A stretch of DNA of 64,000 bases from Metabacillus idriensis. GTDB taxonomy: Bacteria > Bacillota > Bacilli > Bacillales > Bacillaceae. The notes below the pieces were generated by a model that did no database searches, had not been told where the DNA came from, and saw only the letters and a program-made list of their open reading frames with translations. Below, one piece after another: positions 16,209-24,909 of this stretch. A program made the translations under genes and the position numbers. Each line of letters starts with the position of its first letter. Positions within the stretch are counted from its first letter, which is position 1. The DNA lies in contig NZ_WKKF01000001.1 of assembly GCF_009674765.1 (NCBI RefSeq), forward strand, positions 806,001-870,000, given 5' to 3'.

Positions 16209-16952
16209 TTAATTTAACTGTGTCGTTCTTAAAAATTCTTTTGTGCGTTCTTCCTGCGGATTGGTAAAGAAGTCGTCAGGATGGCCTCTCTCAACAATTC
16301 GCCCTTCGTTCATATAAACAATCCAATCGGCCACCTCGCGGGCAAATTGCATTTCATGCGTGACAACAACCATCGTCATTCCTTCAACAGCGAGCTCTTT
16401 CATTGTAGCTAATACTTCACCTACAAGCTCTGGATCAAGTGCTGATGTTGGTTCATCAAATAGCATGATTTCAGGCTTCATCGCAAGGGCGCGGGCAATC
16501 GCCACACGCTGCTTCTGGCCTCCTGAAAGTTTATTTGGATACACATCGGCTTTATCTGAAAGGCCTACTTTTTCAAGCAGGGCACGAGCTTCAGAGGCTG
16601 CCTGTTCTTTTTTCATTTTTTTCACCATAAGCGGTGCTTCCATGATGTTTTCAATCACGGTTTTGTGAGGGAATAATTGAAAGTGCTGAAAAACCATTCC
16701 GACTTTTTGGCGTACCTCATTGATGTCATGTGTAGCTTGAGTGATTTCTTCGCCGTTAATGATGATTTTTCCATTGTCTTTTTTCTCAAGGAAGTTCAGG
16801 CATCTGAGCAGGGTGCTTTTTCCGGATCCGCTTGAACCGATTAAACAGACAACATCACTTTCGTTCACCTTCATATCAATATCTTTTAATACATGCAGGT
16901 CGCCGAATGATTTATTCAGCTTTTCAACCTTGATCATTTCTTTCGTTTCCAA
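16209..16952 (-). CDS. Polar amino-acid ABC importer, ATP-binding protein (GlnQ/ArtM type)
   Basis: ATPase of 247 residues with the full set: Walker [10 protein letters not shown] (about 39-47), Q-loop QHFQLFPH, signature LSGGQKQR, Walker [14 protein letters not shown] and switch His in VTHEMQFA. The start is TTG (16952), 8 nt after GGAGGT; the ATG in that interval is out of frame. It is third in the operon receptor-permease-ATPase, all on the minus strand. A dispersed repeat begins directly at its stop codon. Confidence 0.93.
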   Translation of the reverse strand: METKEMIKVEKLNKSFGDLHVLKDIDMKVNESDVVCLIGSSGSGKSTLLRCLNFLEKKDNGKIIINGEEITQATHDINEVRQKVGMVFQHFQLFPHKTVIENIMEAPLMVKKMKKEQAASEARALLEKVGLSDKADVYPNKLSGGQKQRVAIARALAMKPEIMLFDEPTSALDPELVGEVLATMKELAVEGMTMVVVTHEMQFAREVADWIVYMNEGRIVERGHPDDFFTNPQEERTKEFLRTTQLN

Positions 16953-16966
16953 AAAGCATTACCTCC

Positions 16967-17644
16967 TTAGCGGTCGCTGATCGACATTTTCTTTTCAAGA
17001 CCATTTACGATAAGAGTTAAAATGGCCACTAAAATTAAGTAATAAACGGCGACTATTAATAAAAATGTCATTTCGTCAAAGTTGTTTGAGCCAAGTGTGG
17101 TCGCCACATTAAAGAGCTCATTTATGGAAATAAAGGCTGCAAGTGACGAATCCTTAAGCCCGATAATCATCTGGTTTCCAAGTGGCGGAAGAGCGCGCCT
17201 GAAAGCCTGGGGCATAATGATTCTTCTCATTGTAAGGCCTCTTGTCATGCCAAGAGAGCGACCTGCTTCCATCTGTCCTTTATCAATGGACTGAATGGTT
17301 CCTCGGAAAATCTCGGCAATATAGGCACCGTTATGAAAGGCGAGCGCCAGTGAAGCAGCCCAGAAATCTGGAATTAAAAAGAGTCCGCTGAATCCGAAGT
17401 ACAGGATGAAGATCTGTACAATCAAAGGCGTTCCCCGAACTAAATAAATGTAAGTATCCGAGATAATGCCAAGCACTTTTAATTTAGAAATTTTTAAAAG
17501 GTCAAAAAAGAGGCCGATGACAATACCGATTAAAATGGAAACAACCGTTAATTGCAGGGTGACAAGCATCGCATCAAAAAAGACGCCTCTATTCGCAACT
17601 AACGAATCAAAAAAATGTGAAAAACTAGGCAAAATGAACAACAT
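16967..17644 (-). CDS. Polar amino-acid ABC importer, permease
   Basis: HisMQ-type permease of 225 residues with about five membrane spans. The coupling loop EAGRSLGMTRGLTMRRIIMPQAFR and the RGTPLIVQ segment are diagnostic of the His/Glu/Arg permease family. The start is uncertain: ATG 17644 lies directly on AGAAAGGA, so a TTG one or four codons further in may be used. It lies between the receptor and ATPase genes with short gaps. A single permease gene implies a homodimeric channel. Confidence 0.92.
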   Translation of the reverse strand: MLFILPSFSHFFDSLVANRGVFFDAMLVTLQLTVVSILIGIVIGLFFDLLKISKLKVLGIISDTYIYLVRGTPLIVQIFILYFGFSGLFLIPDFWAASLALAFHNGAYIAEIFRGTIQSIDKGQMEAGRSLGMTRGLTMRRIIMPQAFRRALPPLGNQMIIGLKDSSLAAFISINELFNVATTLGSNNFDEMTFLLIVAVYYLILVAILTLIVNGLEKKMSISDR

Positions 17645-17665
17645 CCTTTCTGTGCAAATGGTGGG

Positions 17666-18445
17666 TTACTCAGGTTTCGTCGTAATATCTTCTCCGAAGT
17701 AATCAATGCTGATTTTCTTAAGGGTACCGTCCTGTCTGAGTTTTTCCAGCGCTTCATTCACTCTTTTTAAAAGAACGGGATTATCCTGGGGAATGACTAC
17801 AGCCTGCTCGCTTCGTTCGATCAGCTGCTGACCGACGATGTCAAATCCGCCTTTAGCTGCACTTTTTCCTGTTACAAAATCAGTTATGACCGCGTCGTGC
17901 CGGCCTGTACTCAGCGCTTTAAGGGCAGTAATATCGCTATCGTACATCTTTATGTTTTTCGTGTATTTTTCTGCGGTTGCAGCATATGTAGAACCTTTTG
18001 CTACGGCAACTTCTTTTCCTTCTAGATCTTCTGTTGTTTTGATATCACTGTCAGGACGTGTGAATATCTGAGGACCCGAGTAGTAGTAGGGAGTGGAAAA
18101 AGAAACATGCTTTGCACGCTGATCATTAATGGTGTGGCTGGCAACTGCCGCATCTGCACGGCCGGTTTTCACGCCTTCAACAATGCCTTTAAATTTGATT
18201 CGCTTTTGAACTGGCGTAAGGCCAAGCTCCTTTGCAATCGCTTCGCCGACTGCAACATCAAACCCGGTCATCGTCATATCATCTTTCACATAGCTGAATG
18301 GCTTGAATTCACCTGAAGCCGCAAACACAAATTCATCTTTGTCAATCAGTTCCGTGCCATCTGATAATTTCTCTTTTTCTGCGCAGGCGGTAAGCATGCT
18401 GACAAGAAAAAGGGCAGAGAATAAGAGTAATGCTTTTTTTCTCAT
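17666..18445 (-). CDS. Polar amino-acid ABC importer, substrate-binding lipoprotein
   Basis: Extracytoplasmic receptor (SBP family 3) of 259 residues. It has a lipoprotein signal with lipobox LTAC and Cys21, so it is anchored to the outer face of the membrane. Family motifs include GFDVAVGEAIAKELG, a DAAVASHTIND loop and GKEVAVAKGSTYA. The amino acid is not predictable; cystine, arginine or glutamine are typical ligands. The SD AAAGGAG is 13 nt from the ATG, and between them is a four-codon ATG frame whose TGA overlaps the start, so weak translational coupling is conceivable. Confidence 0.93.
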   Translation of the reverse strand: MRKKALLLFSALFLVSMLTACAEKEKLSDGTELIDKDEFVFAASGEFKPFSYVKDDMTMTGFDVAVGEAIAKELGLTPVQKRIKFKGIVEGVKTGRADAAVASHTINDQRAKHVSFSTPYYYSGPQIFTRPDSDIKTTEDLEGKEVAVAKGSTYAATAEKYTKNIKMYDSDITALKALSTGRHDAVITDFVTGKSAAKGGFDIVGQQLIERSEQAVVIPQDNPVLLKRVNEALEKLRQDGTLKKISIDYFGEDITTKPE

Positions 18446-19063
18446 TGAAGGTTCATGGCTCCTTTCTTTTTTTGAAATAGCGCGATTATGGTAAACAGGA
18501 AAAAATGCCCTAGTTGTACATACCCTAAGTTTTAGAAGAGTAATCCTATAATTTGAAAACTTTGAAATTAGGAGTGTGAGGGAGACAGGATAGATTCATG
18601 ACAAGCAGCATAAAACACTTATCTGGTGCTGAAGCCCGCATTAAGTGCTGCAAATTCGGTTTTGAAACACTTATCTGGTCTTGAAGCTCACATTAAGTGC
18701 TGTAAACACTCATGAAAGGATTCCACTTAGAACACCTAATATGAACGCGTTCATTAAGTCTTTTCACAGTATTTTAGAACGAGATTGTTATCAACGAAGT
18801 TCACCTTTGTATCTTTTGTACGAAGCGTATTATCGAATAGATGAATTTATTTAATTAATTTAATTCTAAAATCTTCACCGTTACTATGGCAGCTTAGATT
18901 ATCTCACTCCTGTTTAATTTCTTGAAAAGTATTCAAATGGAGATAATCCATTAGAAAAGGCGATCAACCTATGACCGCCTCAGAAGAATGAAAAATTAAT
19001 AACGGCGAAAGTAAAAAATCAAAATTCGGCTGGCATAGCGTCCTCCGCAATATTTAGCCCAAC
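18446..19063. other. Long intergenic gap with a 52-bp tandem repeat
   Basis: About 620 bp without a supportable gene on either strand. It carries the promoter of the amino-acid ABC operon at its left, a two-unit direct repeat (18612-18706) and AT-rich sequence after 18840. Short open frames here have no ribosome sites. It may be a decayed gene or a regulatory or RNA locus. Confidence 0.5.
18612..18706. repeat. Two tandem 43-bp repeats (period 52 bp) with inverted arms
   Basis: Units at 18612-18654 and 18664-18706 share AAACACTTATCTGGT, TGAAGC and CATTAAGTGCTG with about five substitutions. Within each unit CACTTA and TAAGTG form inverted arms around about 20 nt, so each could fold as a stem-loop or bind a dimeric protein. 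Confidence 0.75.
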
Positions 19064-19090
19064 AAAAAAGAAGCAGACCTTGTCTGCTTC
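19064..19090 (-). terminator. Terminator of the GNAT-like gene
   Basis: GAAGCAGAC (19070-19078) pairs with GTCTGCTTC (19082-19090) around CTT. On the minus strand it is followed by TTTTTT. It abuts the stop codon. Confidence 0.85.
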
Positions 19091-19594
19091 TCAATACATA
19101 TCATTCCATTCGATTTCGCCTGCTTGCTTGTCATAGTCAATGTTTACTTTAAAGTCATGTTTTTCATAAAAATGGACAAGACGGTCAACGTGATCCCAGT
19201 CTCTTTTGGCAATGTCGCCAGTGATGTAGGGAATGTTTTGATCTTTCGCAAACTCTTTCAAATAATTCATGCAAATGGATCCGTAGCCCTTATTAGCAGG
19301 GCCTTTGATATCTCCGATGTGAATCGCCTTATCATCGTTGTATGTGGCGTGGATGGAAAAATCCCATGTGCCCCGATAAGCTGATTCACAATCATTCAGC
19401 ATCACCTTGCATGAATCACCGTCATTTTGTGCATAAACCACGACCCATTTATCTTCTTTCGTCTGATCAATACCGACAACCTGCCATCGCTTGGCAATTT
19501 CCTTCAGATTATCCTGCATTCTAAAAAGCTGAAACTGAAGTTCTTCAGCGTCAATGGATGTCTGTTCACTGCGTGTTAGGACAGAATTATACAT
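19091..19594 (-). CDS. GNAT-fold N-acetyltransferase-like protein
   Basis: Cytosolic protein of 167 residues. The C-terminal two thirds resemble a GNAT acetyltransferase: a beta strand AIHIGDIKG, a pyrophosphate-loop-like NKGYGSICM (instead of the usual Q/R-x-x-G-x-G/A), then YITGDI and HFYEKHDFKV near the end, a typical position for the acceptor-side strand. The N-terminal 45 residues are a helical extension. The degenerate acetyl-CoA loop means activity is not assured. The start ATG follows GGAAGGAGCTCAGT. It is a single gene with its own terminator. Confidence 0.65.
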   Translation of the reverse strand: MYNSVLTRSEQTSIDAEELQFQLFRMQDNLKEIAKRWQVVGIDQTKEDKWVVVYAQNDGDSCKVMLNDCESAYRGTWDFSIHATYNDDKAIHIGDIKGPANKGYGSICMNYLKEFAKDQNIPYITGDIAKRDWDHVDRLVHFYEKHDFKVNIDYDKQAGEIEWNDMY

Positions 19595-19708
19595 ACTGAG
19601 CTCCTTCCATTTTTAAAATCCGAACGTAAAACACAGTTTACAATTTTACTAGATTTAAATAGGAGAATCAACCGTTTTGCACAAATTGGAAGAAGTTGCA
19701 GAAATGTC

Positions 19709-19728
19709 TAATATATTGTAATACAATA
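19709..19728 (+). promoter_or_regulatory. 15-bp palindrome beside the promoter of the TerD-vWA gene
   Basis: TATTGTA-A-TACAATA (19714-19728) is a perfect palindrome about an A. It overlaps or follows a possible -10 (TAATAT, 19709-19714) that lies 17 bp after TTGGAA (19686-19691). It looks like the operator of a dimeric repressor; I cannot assign the regulator. Confidence 0.45.
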
Positions 19729-19760
19729 AAGATGGACTATTATTTTCAGGGGGGGAACGG

Positions 19761-21023
19761 ATGATAAAAAATGAAGTTAAGCTGTCAAAAGGGGGCAATA
19801 CACTTGCAGGAAACGGCGGTTCAATCGATATTCATATTTCATGGGAATATGCGCCGTGCGATCTGGACATCAGCTGCTTTATGGTTGGTTCAAATGGGAA
19901 TGTTCCATCAGATGATTATATGATTTTTTATAATCAGCCTGCTGATCCTCAGAGTATCGTGACATTTAAGCGGGCTTCTGATCAATCTGCTGTCTTTACA
20001 ATTCAATTGGATCAACTGGAGAATTCATTGGCAGAAAAGTGCATTTTTGCTGCAACCTTAGATGGAGAATCTGCCGCATTTAAAGAAGTAAAGGGATGCA
20101 GTGTATCAATCATAACAGCTGAATCTGAAATTACATATGAGGTTACCGATGCTGGTGATGAAAAAGCACTTGTTCTTGCCGAATTGTACCCCCATTCTAC
20201 GGGGTATAAGCTAAGGGCGATAGGCAGAGGTTTTAACGGCGGGCTAAAACCCCTTGCTGAAGCACATGGGGTAACCGTTGAAGAGGAATCGGACGTGGCG
20301 GAAGAAATTAAGGGGGAGCATGTAAAGCAAGCACCGATTAACTTAACTAAGATTGATTTGTTGAAAAAGAAGGTAGTCATTTCACTTGAAAAGAAAAAGA
20401 TTCCGCATGTGAAGGCAAGAGTAGCTGTTGTCATTGATGCATCAGGGTCTATGGCAAATCTCTATTCAAATGGAACCGTTCAAAGTGCTTTTGAAAAGGT
20501 GCTTGCTGTCGCTGCCTGCATGGATGATGACGGAGTGATGGATACTTGGTTTTTCGGAAGCAAGTCAATGAGAGCAAAAAGCGTCACGGAAAGTGAATTT
20601 GAGGGATATGTAGAGAGAACCTATCCTAGACCCAAGTTCTTTGGGGGACTTGGCATTGGCAACAATGAACCCGAAGTCATGAAAGACGTGATCCGCAAAT
20701 ATACAGAAGAAGAACCGAGCGATTCCCTGCCCACATATGTCGTGTTTTTCAGTGACGGAGGAATCTATGAAGATAAGAAAATTTCAAAACTATTAATAGA
20801 TTGCTCCAATCAAAATATTTTCTGGCAATTTGTAGGCCTTGGAAACGCAAATTTTGGTGTGCTTCAAAAACTTGACGATTTAACTGGAAGAGTCGTTGAT
20901 AATGCCGATTTCTTCGCTCTTGACGATTTAAACGAGGCGACGGACAAGGAATTGTATAATCGCTTATTAAACGAATTTCCTGATTGGCTCAAACAGTCAA
21001 GGTCCAAAGGGATATTAAGGTAA
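19761..21023 (+). CDS. TerD-domain and vWA-domain fusion protein (TerF-like)
   Basis: Cytosolic protein of 420 residues joining two modules. Residues about 1-180 are a TerD-type calcium-binding domain (starts VKLSKGGN; DLDISCFMVG; strand ALVLAELYPHSTGYKLRAIGRGFNGGL). Residues about 210-420 are a vWA domain with an intact MIDAS DASGSMANL and a C-terminal NRLLNEFPDWLKQ motif. The vWA half is clearly homologous to the separate vWA gene at 62222, whose neighbour is a separate TerD gene, so the window holds both fused and split versions. TerD/vWA proteins associate with tellurite, phage and envelope stress responses by unclear mechanisms. The start ATG follows CAGGGGGGGAACGG. It is monocistronic. 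Confidence 0.9.
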   Translation: MIKNEVKLSKGGNTLAGNGGSIDIHISWEYAPCDLDISCFMVGSNGNVPSDDYMIFYNQPADPQSIVTFKRASDQSAVFTIQLDQLENSLAEKCIFAATLDGESAAFKEVKGCSVSIITAESEITYEVTDAGDEKALVLAELYPHSTGYKLRAIGRGFNGGLKPLAEAHGVTVEEESDVAEEIKGEHVKQAPINLTKIDLLKKKVVISLEKKKIPHVKARVAVVIDASGSMANLYSNGTVQSAFEKVLAVAACMDDDGVMDTWFFGSKSMRAKSVTESEFEGYVERTYPRPKFFGGLGIGNNEPEVMKDVIRKYTEEEPSDSLPTYVVFFSDGGIYEDKKISKLLIDCSNQNIFWQFVGLGNANFGVLQKLDDLTGRVVDNADFFALDDLNEATDKELYNRLLNEFPDWLKQSRSKGILR

Positions 21024-21024
21024 A

Positions 21025-21060
21025 AGAATAGGCACCCGCTTATAAGCGGGTGCCTATTCT
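21025..21060. terminator. Perfectly palindromic bidirectional terminator
   Basis: All 36 bases form a perfect palindrome (arm AGAATAGGCACCCGCTTA), ending in a stem about 16 bp long. It sits exactly between the converging TerD-vWA and small hypothetical genes. Confidence 0.9.
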
Positions 21061-21294
21061 TCATTCTTCTTCACTGTCATAAATAAGATGGTCAAAGCTG
21101 TTATTGTGAATGGAGTTGAGCTCGGTTAATTTGTATATTAAAAATTGATGGTCGTCACCATACAGATCAAGTTTATTTGCTGCTTTATACTGCTCGAGCG
21201 CAGTCCGCGCTTTTGTTTCTTCCGTAAATATGCCGACAACATTCGAAGCTTCTCCGCAGTCAGAACAGCCAATATCCACTACTACGTAATACAT
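21061..21294 (-). CDS. Small conserved-looking hypothetical protein (77 aa)
   Basis: Soluble acidic protein of 77 residues. The start ATG is preceded by AGAAGGTGATCAG. A CSDC pair (Cys10, Cys13) near the N terminus could be redox-active or bind metal. The middle (EETKARTALEQYK) is helical, followed by a strand FLIYKLTEL and an acidic tail. I do not recognise a family. It lies next to a predicted general-stress flavoprotein gene transcribed in the same direction, but with its own ribosome site and about 110 bp between them. Confidence 0.65.
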   Translation of the reverse strand: MYYVVVDIGCSDCGEASNVVGIFTEETKARTALEQYKAANKLDLYGDDHQFLIYKLTELNSIHNNSFDHLIYDSEEE

Positions 21295-21363
21295 CTGATC
21301 ACCTTCTAGTTTTCGTTCTTGAATTCATTTTCTCATGAGGGTCTTATGAAAACAAGAAATCGG

Positions 21364-21397
21364 CACAAAAAGAACCGGCAGCCTGATGCCGGTTCAT
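21364..21397 (-). terminator. Terminator of the YdaG-like gene
   Basis: GAACCGGCA (21372-21380) pairs with TGCCGGTTC (21387-21395) around GCCTGA; TTTTT follows on the minus strand. Confidence 0.85.
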
Positions 21398-21403
21398 GAA
21401 TTC

Positions 21404-21826
21404 TTATACTTCTAAAGTCTGCGGTGACTCGTGTTCGCTGTTCATTAATCTGATTTTATTCGGCTTTATCGCAAGAACGATATAATTTGGATCGTTCGGG
21501 CCATCAAACCAGTTTTTCATATGATCGTTCCAGATTTTATCCTTTAATTCTTGATCTTCGCTGATGCTTGCCTTGCCTTCAAACTCAATATAAGAATCCC
21601 CATACCCCTCACCTTCATAGCCAAGCAGGATATGTACATTTGGATTTTCGTCAATTTCTTTTGCTTTATGTGTGTTTTTATTAGTAGGTGTATAAAGCAT
21701 TAATTCATCATTAAAAAATGTCATATAGCGAGAGAGAGGCTTGTTATCTACTACAGTAGCAAGCGTGCCGACCTTATGCTTTTCCAATATATCTAAAACT
21801 TCTTTGTTTAATTTTTGCTTATCCAA
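21404..21826 (-). CDS. ydaG: Pyridoxamine 5'-phosphate oxidase-like general stress protein (YdaG type)
   Basis: Small split-barrel flavin-binding-fold protein of about 140 residues. The N-terminal block (VLDILEKHKVGTLATV, then RYMTFFNDELMLYTPT) matches general stress protein 26 (YdaG) of B. subtilis. In this family such proteins may bind FMN, F420 or haem, but activity is mostly unproven. The start is uncertain: ATG 21835 directly touches AAAAGGAG, whereas TTG 21826 is ideally spaced (9 nt), so I prefer the TTG. In B. subtilis ydaG is sigma-B controlled; here a GTTTTA-N15-GGAATA upstream is only a weak match. Confidence 0.8.
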   Translation of the reverse strand: MDKQKLNKEVLDILEKHKVGTLATVVDNKPLSRYMTFFNDELMLYTPTNKNTHKAKEIDENPNVHILLGYEGEGYGDSYIEFEGKASISEDQELKDKIWNDHMKNWFDGPNDPNYIVLAIKPNKIRLMNSEHESPQTLEV

Positions 21827-21989
21827 GTAAAACATCTCCTTTTAGTGGGTGTTAGTGTATGTATTCCTTCTTTTTTGCAGATTAAAACATGGGAAGGCGG
21901 TGATGGTATCGGAAAAGATGATTGTCAAAAATCTCCTCAAAGTGTAAAATGTAACTAAATAACACATTTTTCTATTTGGCGGTGGATCG

Positions 21990-23441
21990 ATGAAAAAGAG
22001 ATATTTAGTGCTCCTCACTCTAGGATTTCTTACAGTATTTTTCTTTTCACTAAAAGCAGCTTCTGAAGAAGAAAAGCATGATCCGTTCCTTATGACCGAT
22101 GTCAGCAGATTGATGCCTGAAAAAATTGATAGGGTCGTAAAAGGAAAAGAGATTGAGTCTTTCAAAAAAGCAATTGCTGAAGCAAAAAAGACAAATAAGA
22201 AAATCTCGATTGCGGGAAAACAGCACAGCCAGGGAGGACATACTTATTACAAAGATGCCATTGTCCTTGATATGACTTCCTATAATAAGATTCTGGATTT
22301 TGATAAAAAGAAAAAGACGATCACTGTCCAAAGCGGTGCGACGTGGGATGATATCCAGCGCTATGTCAATCCGCATGGCCTTGCAGTAAAAGTCATGCAG
22401 TCTCAAAATATTTTCACGGTTGGCGGTTCGATGAGCGTAAACGTGCATGGACGGGATATCCGCCATGGTTCTCTAATTGACAGCATTCAATCCTTTCACT
22501 TGCTGAACGCTGATGGAGAGATTGTGCGCATCAGCCGAACGGAAAATCCACAGCTTTTTCAGCTGGTAATAGGCGGATATGGTCTATTCGGAGTCATTTT
22601 GGATGCAGAGATCAGCTTAACAGATGATGAACTCTATATCATGAAAACAAAAGCTCTCGATTATAAAGATTATGCCAAATACTTTAAGCATGAAGTCCAC
22701 GGCAATGAAAATGTCCGGATGCATCTTGCCAGACTATCCACTGCACCTGATTCTTTTTTGAAAGAAATGTATGTGACGGACTATGTGCTTGCAGGTGAAC
22801 AGGGGGCCCGTACAGAATATGATGAACTGAGTGAAGAAAAGAATATCGCCCTCATGAAATTCCTGCTTGGATTATCAAGGAATTACGATTGGGGGAAAAA
22901 TACGTTTTGGAAAGCCCAAAAGTCTTATTTTGTGAAAAAAGAAGATTCCTATATTACGAGAAACAATGTGATGCGCTCAGAGTCCGGGTTTTTGGAGTAC
23001 GAGAATGAGACAAATACGGATATTCTGCAGGAGTACTTTGTTCCGGTTGATGCATTTCCTGACTATGTAGACAGTCTGAGGAAAACATTGACAGAGGAAG
23101 AGCTCAATTTATTTAATATCACGATTCGATACGTTGATCATAATGAAGACGCTGTCTTGTCCTACCGCCGTGATGATATGTTTGCGTTCGTTTTGTTAAT
23201 CAATCAGGGGATGTCTGAAGAAGAGATAAAAAAGACCAGGAACGTCATCCGGAAAATGATTGATGTCACCCTTTCATTTGGCGGCACATATTATTTGCCG
23301 TATCAGCCTTATCCGACTATGGAGCAAATGAAGCGTGCGTATCCACGAACAGATGAATTTTTCAGGCAGAAGCGTGAGTTTGATGAAGATGAACTTTTTA
23401 TGAACTACTTTTACGAGGAGTATGGCCGCGATGAAAAATGA
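21990..23441 (+). CDS. Exported or membrane-anchored FAD-binding oxidoreductase (PCMH type)
   Basis: Flavoprotein of 483 residues. It begins with a hydrophobic signal or anchor (about 5-25). The FAD-binding PCMH domain spans about 45-225, with [12 protein letters not shown] in the position where relatives have the flavin-attachment GGGHS-type loop, then [15 protein letters not shown] and [12 protein letters not shown]. The C-terminal half (about 230-480) is a substrate domain with many aromatic residues. The closest broad relatives are aldonolactone/alditol oxidases, DprE1-type oxidases and cytokinin oxidases; the substrate is unknown. It overlaps the next gene by 11 nt, making a three-gene operon. 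Confidence 0.85.
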   Translation: MKKRYLVLLTLGFLTVFFFSLKAASEEEKHDPFLMTDVSRLMPEKIDRVVKGKEIESFKKAIAEAKKTNKKISIAGKQHSQGGHTYYKDAIVLDMTSYNKILDFDKKKKTITVQSGATWDDIQRYVNPHGLAVKVMQSQNIFTVGGSMSVNVHGRDIRHGSLIDSIQSFHLLNADGEIVRISRTENPQLFQLVIGGYGLFGVILDAEISLTDDELYIMKTKALDYKDYAKYFKHEVHGNENVRMHLARLSTAPDSFLKEMYVTDYVLAGEQGARTEYDELSEEKNIALMKFLLGLSRNYDWGKNTFWKAQKSYFVKKEDSYITRNNVMRSESGFLEYENETNTDILQEYFVPVDAFPDYVDSLRKTLTEEELNLFNITIRYVDHNEDAVLSYRRDDMFAFVLLINQGMSEEEIKKTRNVIRKMIDVTLSFGGTYYLPYQPYPTMEQMKRAYPRTDEFFRQKREFDEDELFMNYFYEEYGRDEK

Positions 23442-24039
23442 TTCGTTCAGAAAGTTTGTTGCGGCTCAGAGCACGCTGTTTTTTGCGGGCAATTTCATTT
23501 TCCCATTCTATATCTTATTTATAAAAAATATAGGGTCTTCTTTTTCGCAGTTCGGAATCTCGTATGGATTATTTGGTTTGTCAGCAGCGCTTGTTCATCC
23601 GCTCTTAGGGCGTATGTCAGGGAAGGTAAGCGACAAAGTAATGCTTTCGGTTTCTTCGTTCGGTATGGCTTTGGTTCTTTTGTATTACCCTCATATAGGG
23701 ACGATTGAAGAAGTATATGCATGCCAAATGATCATGGGCCTCTTTGGCGCGATGCAAAAGCATGGAGAAAAGATGCTGCTGACGCAGTGGACGACAGAAG
23801 AAAAAAGAGGAATGCAAGTTGGCAATTATCATTTTTTCACATCGCTTATGTCAGCAGCTGCGATCATGGGAGGCGGATTTTTAGCTCAGTACTTTACCGT
23901 AACATTTCTATTTTTCATAGCATCTGCCGTCTATTTTTCAGGCGGCCTCATCGTTTTAAGAATAACAGGTTCATACTTTGATAAGGAACAGAAGGTGGCA
24001 CAGCATGCAGATTCAGCTTCATCCTATAACGAAGCATAA
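23431..24039 (+). CDS. Half-size MFS transporter-like membrane protein (about 6 TM)
   Basis: Membrane protein of 202 residues, half the length of a normal 12-TM MFS carrier. It keeps the first-half signature: the loop after TM2 reads [12 protein letters not shown] (motif A-like G-x-x-x-D/G-K/R). About six hydrophobic segments are present, ending with a hydrophilic tail. The ATG at 23431 is 10 nt after GAGGAG; ATG 23422 is too close. It overlaps the FAD oxidase gene upstream by 11 nt and the acetyltransferase gene downstream by 35 nt, so it is intact and translated in coupling, not a remnant. It may work as a homodimer. Confidence 0.75.
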   Translation: MKNDSFRKFVAAQSTLFFAGNFIFPFYILFIKNIGSSFSQFGISYGLFGLSAALVHPLLGRMSGKVSDKVMLSVSSFGMALVLLYYPHIGTIEEVYACQMIMGLFGAMQKHGEKMLLTQWTTEEKRGMQVGNYHFFTSLMSAAAIMGGGFLAQYFTVTFLFFIASAVYFSGGLIVLRITGSYFDKEQKVAQHADSASSYNEA

Positions 24040-24448
24040 TTGGGAGACGTGTATATCGCTAAAGGTTCAAAAAGAGCAAGAGAGGTTTGTTGCGGGTAAT
24101 CTGTATTCTCTGGCAGAATCAAAATTTGAAACTTCCTTTTTGCCGCTTGGGATTTATGCGGAAAATAAGATGATCGGGTTTGCGATGGTCGGTAAAGATT
24201 CTGAAGACGGAGTGTACTGGCTTGTCCGATTTATGATAGATAAGGACCACCAAGGAAAAGGATATGGTTTTGCTGCTTTGCAGATCATTCTCAGTTTTAT
24301 GAAATCACGCTTTGATGTCAGTCCTTTCCTATTACTTGGAGTCACTCCTGAAAATACTCAGGCAATAAGGCTTTATCAAAAAGCGGGATTTATAGACACA
24401 GGGAAAAAAGAAAACGGCGAAGCCATTTACCGGCTGGAGCTCTATTAG
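24005..24448 (+). CDS. GNAT acetyltransferase, polyamine acetyltransferase-like (BltD type)
   Basis: Cytosolic acetyltransferase of 147 residues. The acetyl-CoA loop is DHQGKGYG (about 90-97), preceded by VYWLVRFMID and followed by LLLGVTPENTQAIRLYQKAGF, a full GNAT pattern. Overall layout resembles BltD, the spermine/spermidine acetyltransferase encoded beside the MFS exporter blt in B. subtilis; here too an MFS-type gene is immediately upstream. The start ATG 24005 follows GAAGGTGGCACAGC. Polyamine specificity is inferred, not proven. Confidence 0.82.
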   Translation: MQIQLHPITKHNWETCISLKVQKEQERFVAGNLYSLAESKFETSFLPLGIYAENKMIGFAMVGKDSEDGVYWLVRFMIDKDHQGKGYGFAALQIILSFMKSRFDVSPFLLLGVTPENTQAIRLYQKAGFIDTGKKENGEAIYRLELY

Positions 24449-24452
24449 GAAG

Positions 24453-24485
24453 AAAGTGCCGCACGAAAGCCGTGCGGCACTTTTT
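24453..24485. terminator. Bidirectional terminator
   Basis: AAAGTGCCGCACG (24453-24465) pairs with CGTGCGGCACTTT (24471-24483) around AAAGC, with T-runs on the plus side. It also overlaps the end of the converging PH-domain gene. Confidence 0.88.
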
Positions 24486-24909
24486 AAGGTGTTTTAAGGT
24501 GAGGATTTATCTTCGCAATTTCCCTGAAAAAGCCAGTTTCGTCCTTAGGCAGAGAGACAAGGGTAAATCTTGCGGCTGCATTTGGTCTCGTTCCAATCGG
24601 CCTGGCAAAAACAATTTCAAGTCTTTTCAGCGTCCATGCGGGGGCTGAGAGCGGATTGTTCGAATAGCGGATTTCCTTCATATCCCTTATGGGTATTTCT
24701 TTTTTGATCAATCCGAACACGATTATCAATTTTTGATTCTCAATGACAAAATAAGATTTAAGTAATGCGTGGGCTAGAAAAGCGGACAGCAAGAAAGGAA
24801 TAATCAGTGATGGAAGGGGTTCAGACTGAAAGAGCAGAAAAAACGGCAGAATAATCATAAACAGCACAATAGCAACAAGAATTGGGTTTCGCTTTACTTG
24901 AAATTTCAT
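24484..24909 (-). CDS. Membrane-anchored bacterial PH-like domain protein
   Basis: Protein of 141 residues with two adjacent N-terminal membrane segments (about 9-52), then a soluble domain with the SYFVIENQKLIIVFGLIKKEIPIRDMKEI pattern of alternating strands typical of bacterial PH-like domains (YdbT/bPH family). The function is unknown; related proteins are envelope-associated. The ATG at 24909 is used because GAGGAGAC lies 8 nt upstream; the ORF could also open at an ATG six codons earlier, but that precedes the site. Confidence 0.75.
   Translation of the reverse strand: MKFQVKRNPILVAIVLFMIILPFFLLFQSEPLPSLIIPFLLSAFLAHALLKSYFVIENQKLIIVFGLIKKEIPIRDMKEIRYSNNPLSAPAWTLKRLEIVFARPIGTRPNAAARFTLVSLPKDETGFFREIAKINPHLKTP

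Noticed and set aside
18612-18706. Possible CRISPR array
   Set aside because: Only two units, a 9-bp interval instead of spacers, and no cas genes.
19761-21023. Part of a complete tellurite-resistance ter operon
   Set aside because: No terA, terB, terC or terZ genes are adjacent; only TerD/vWA modules are present at either locus.
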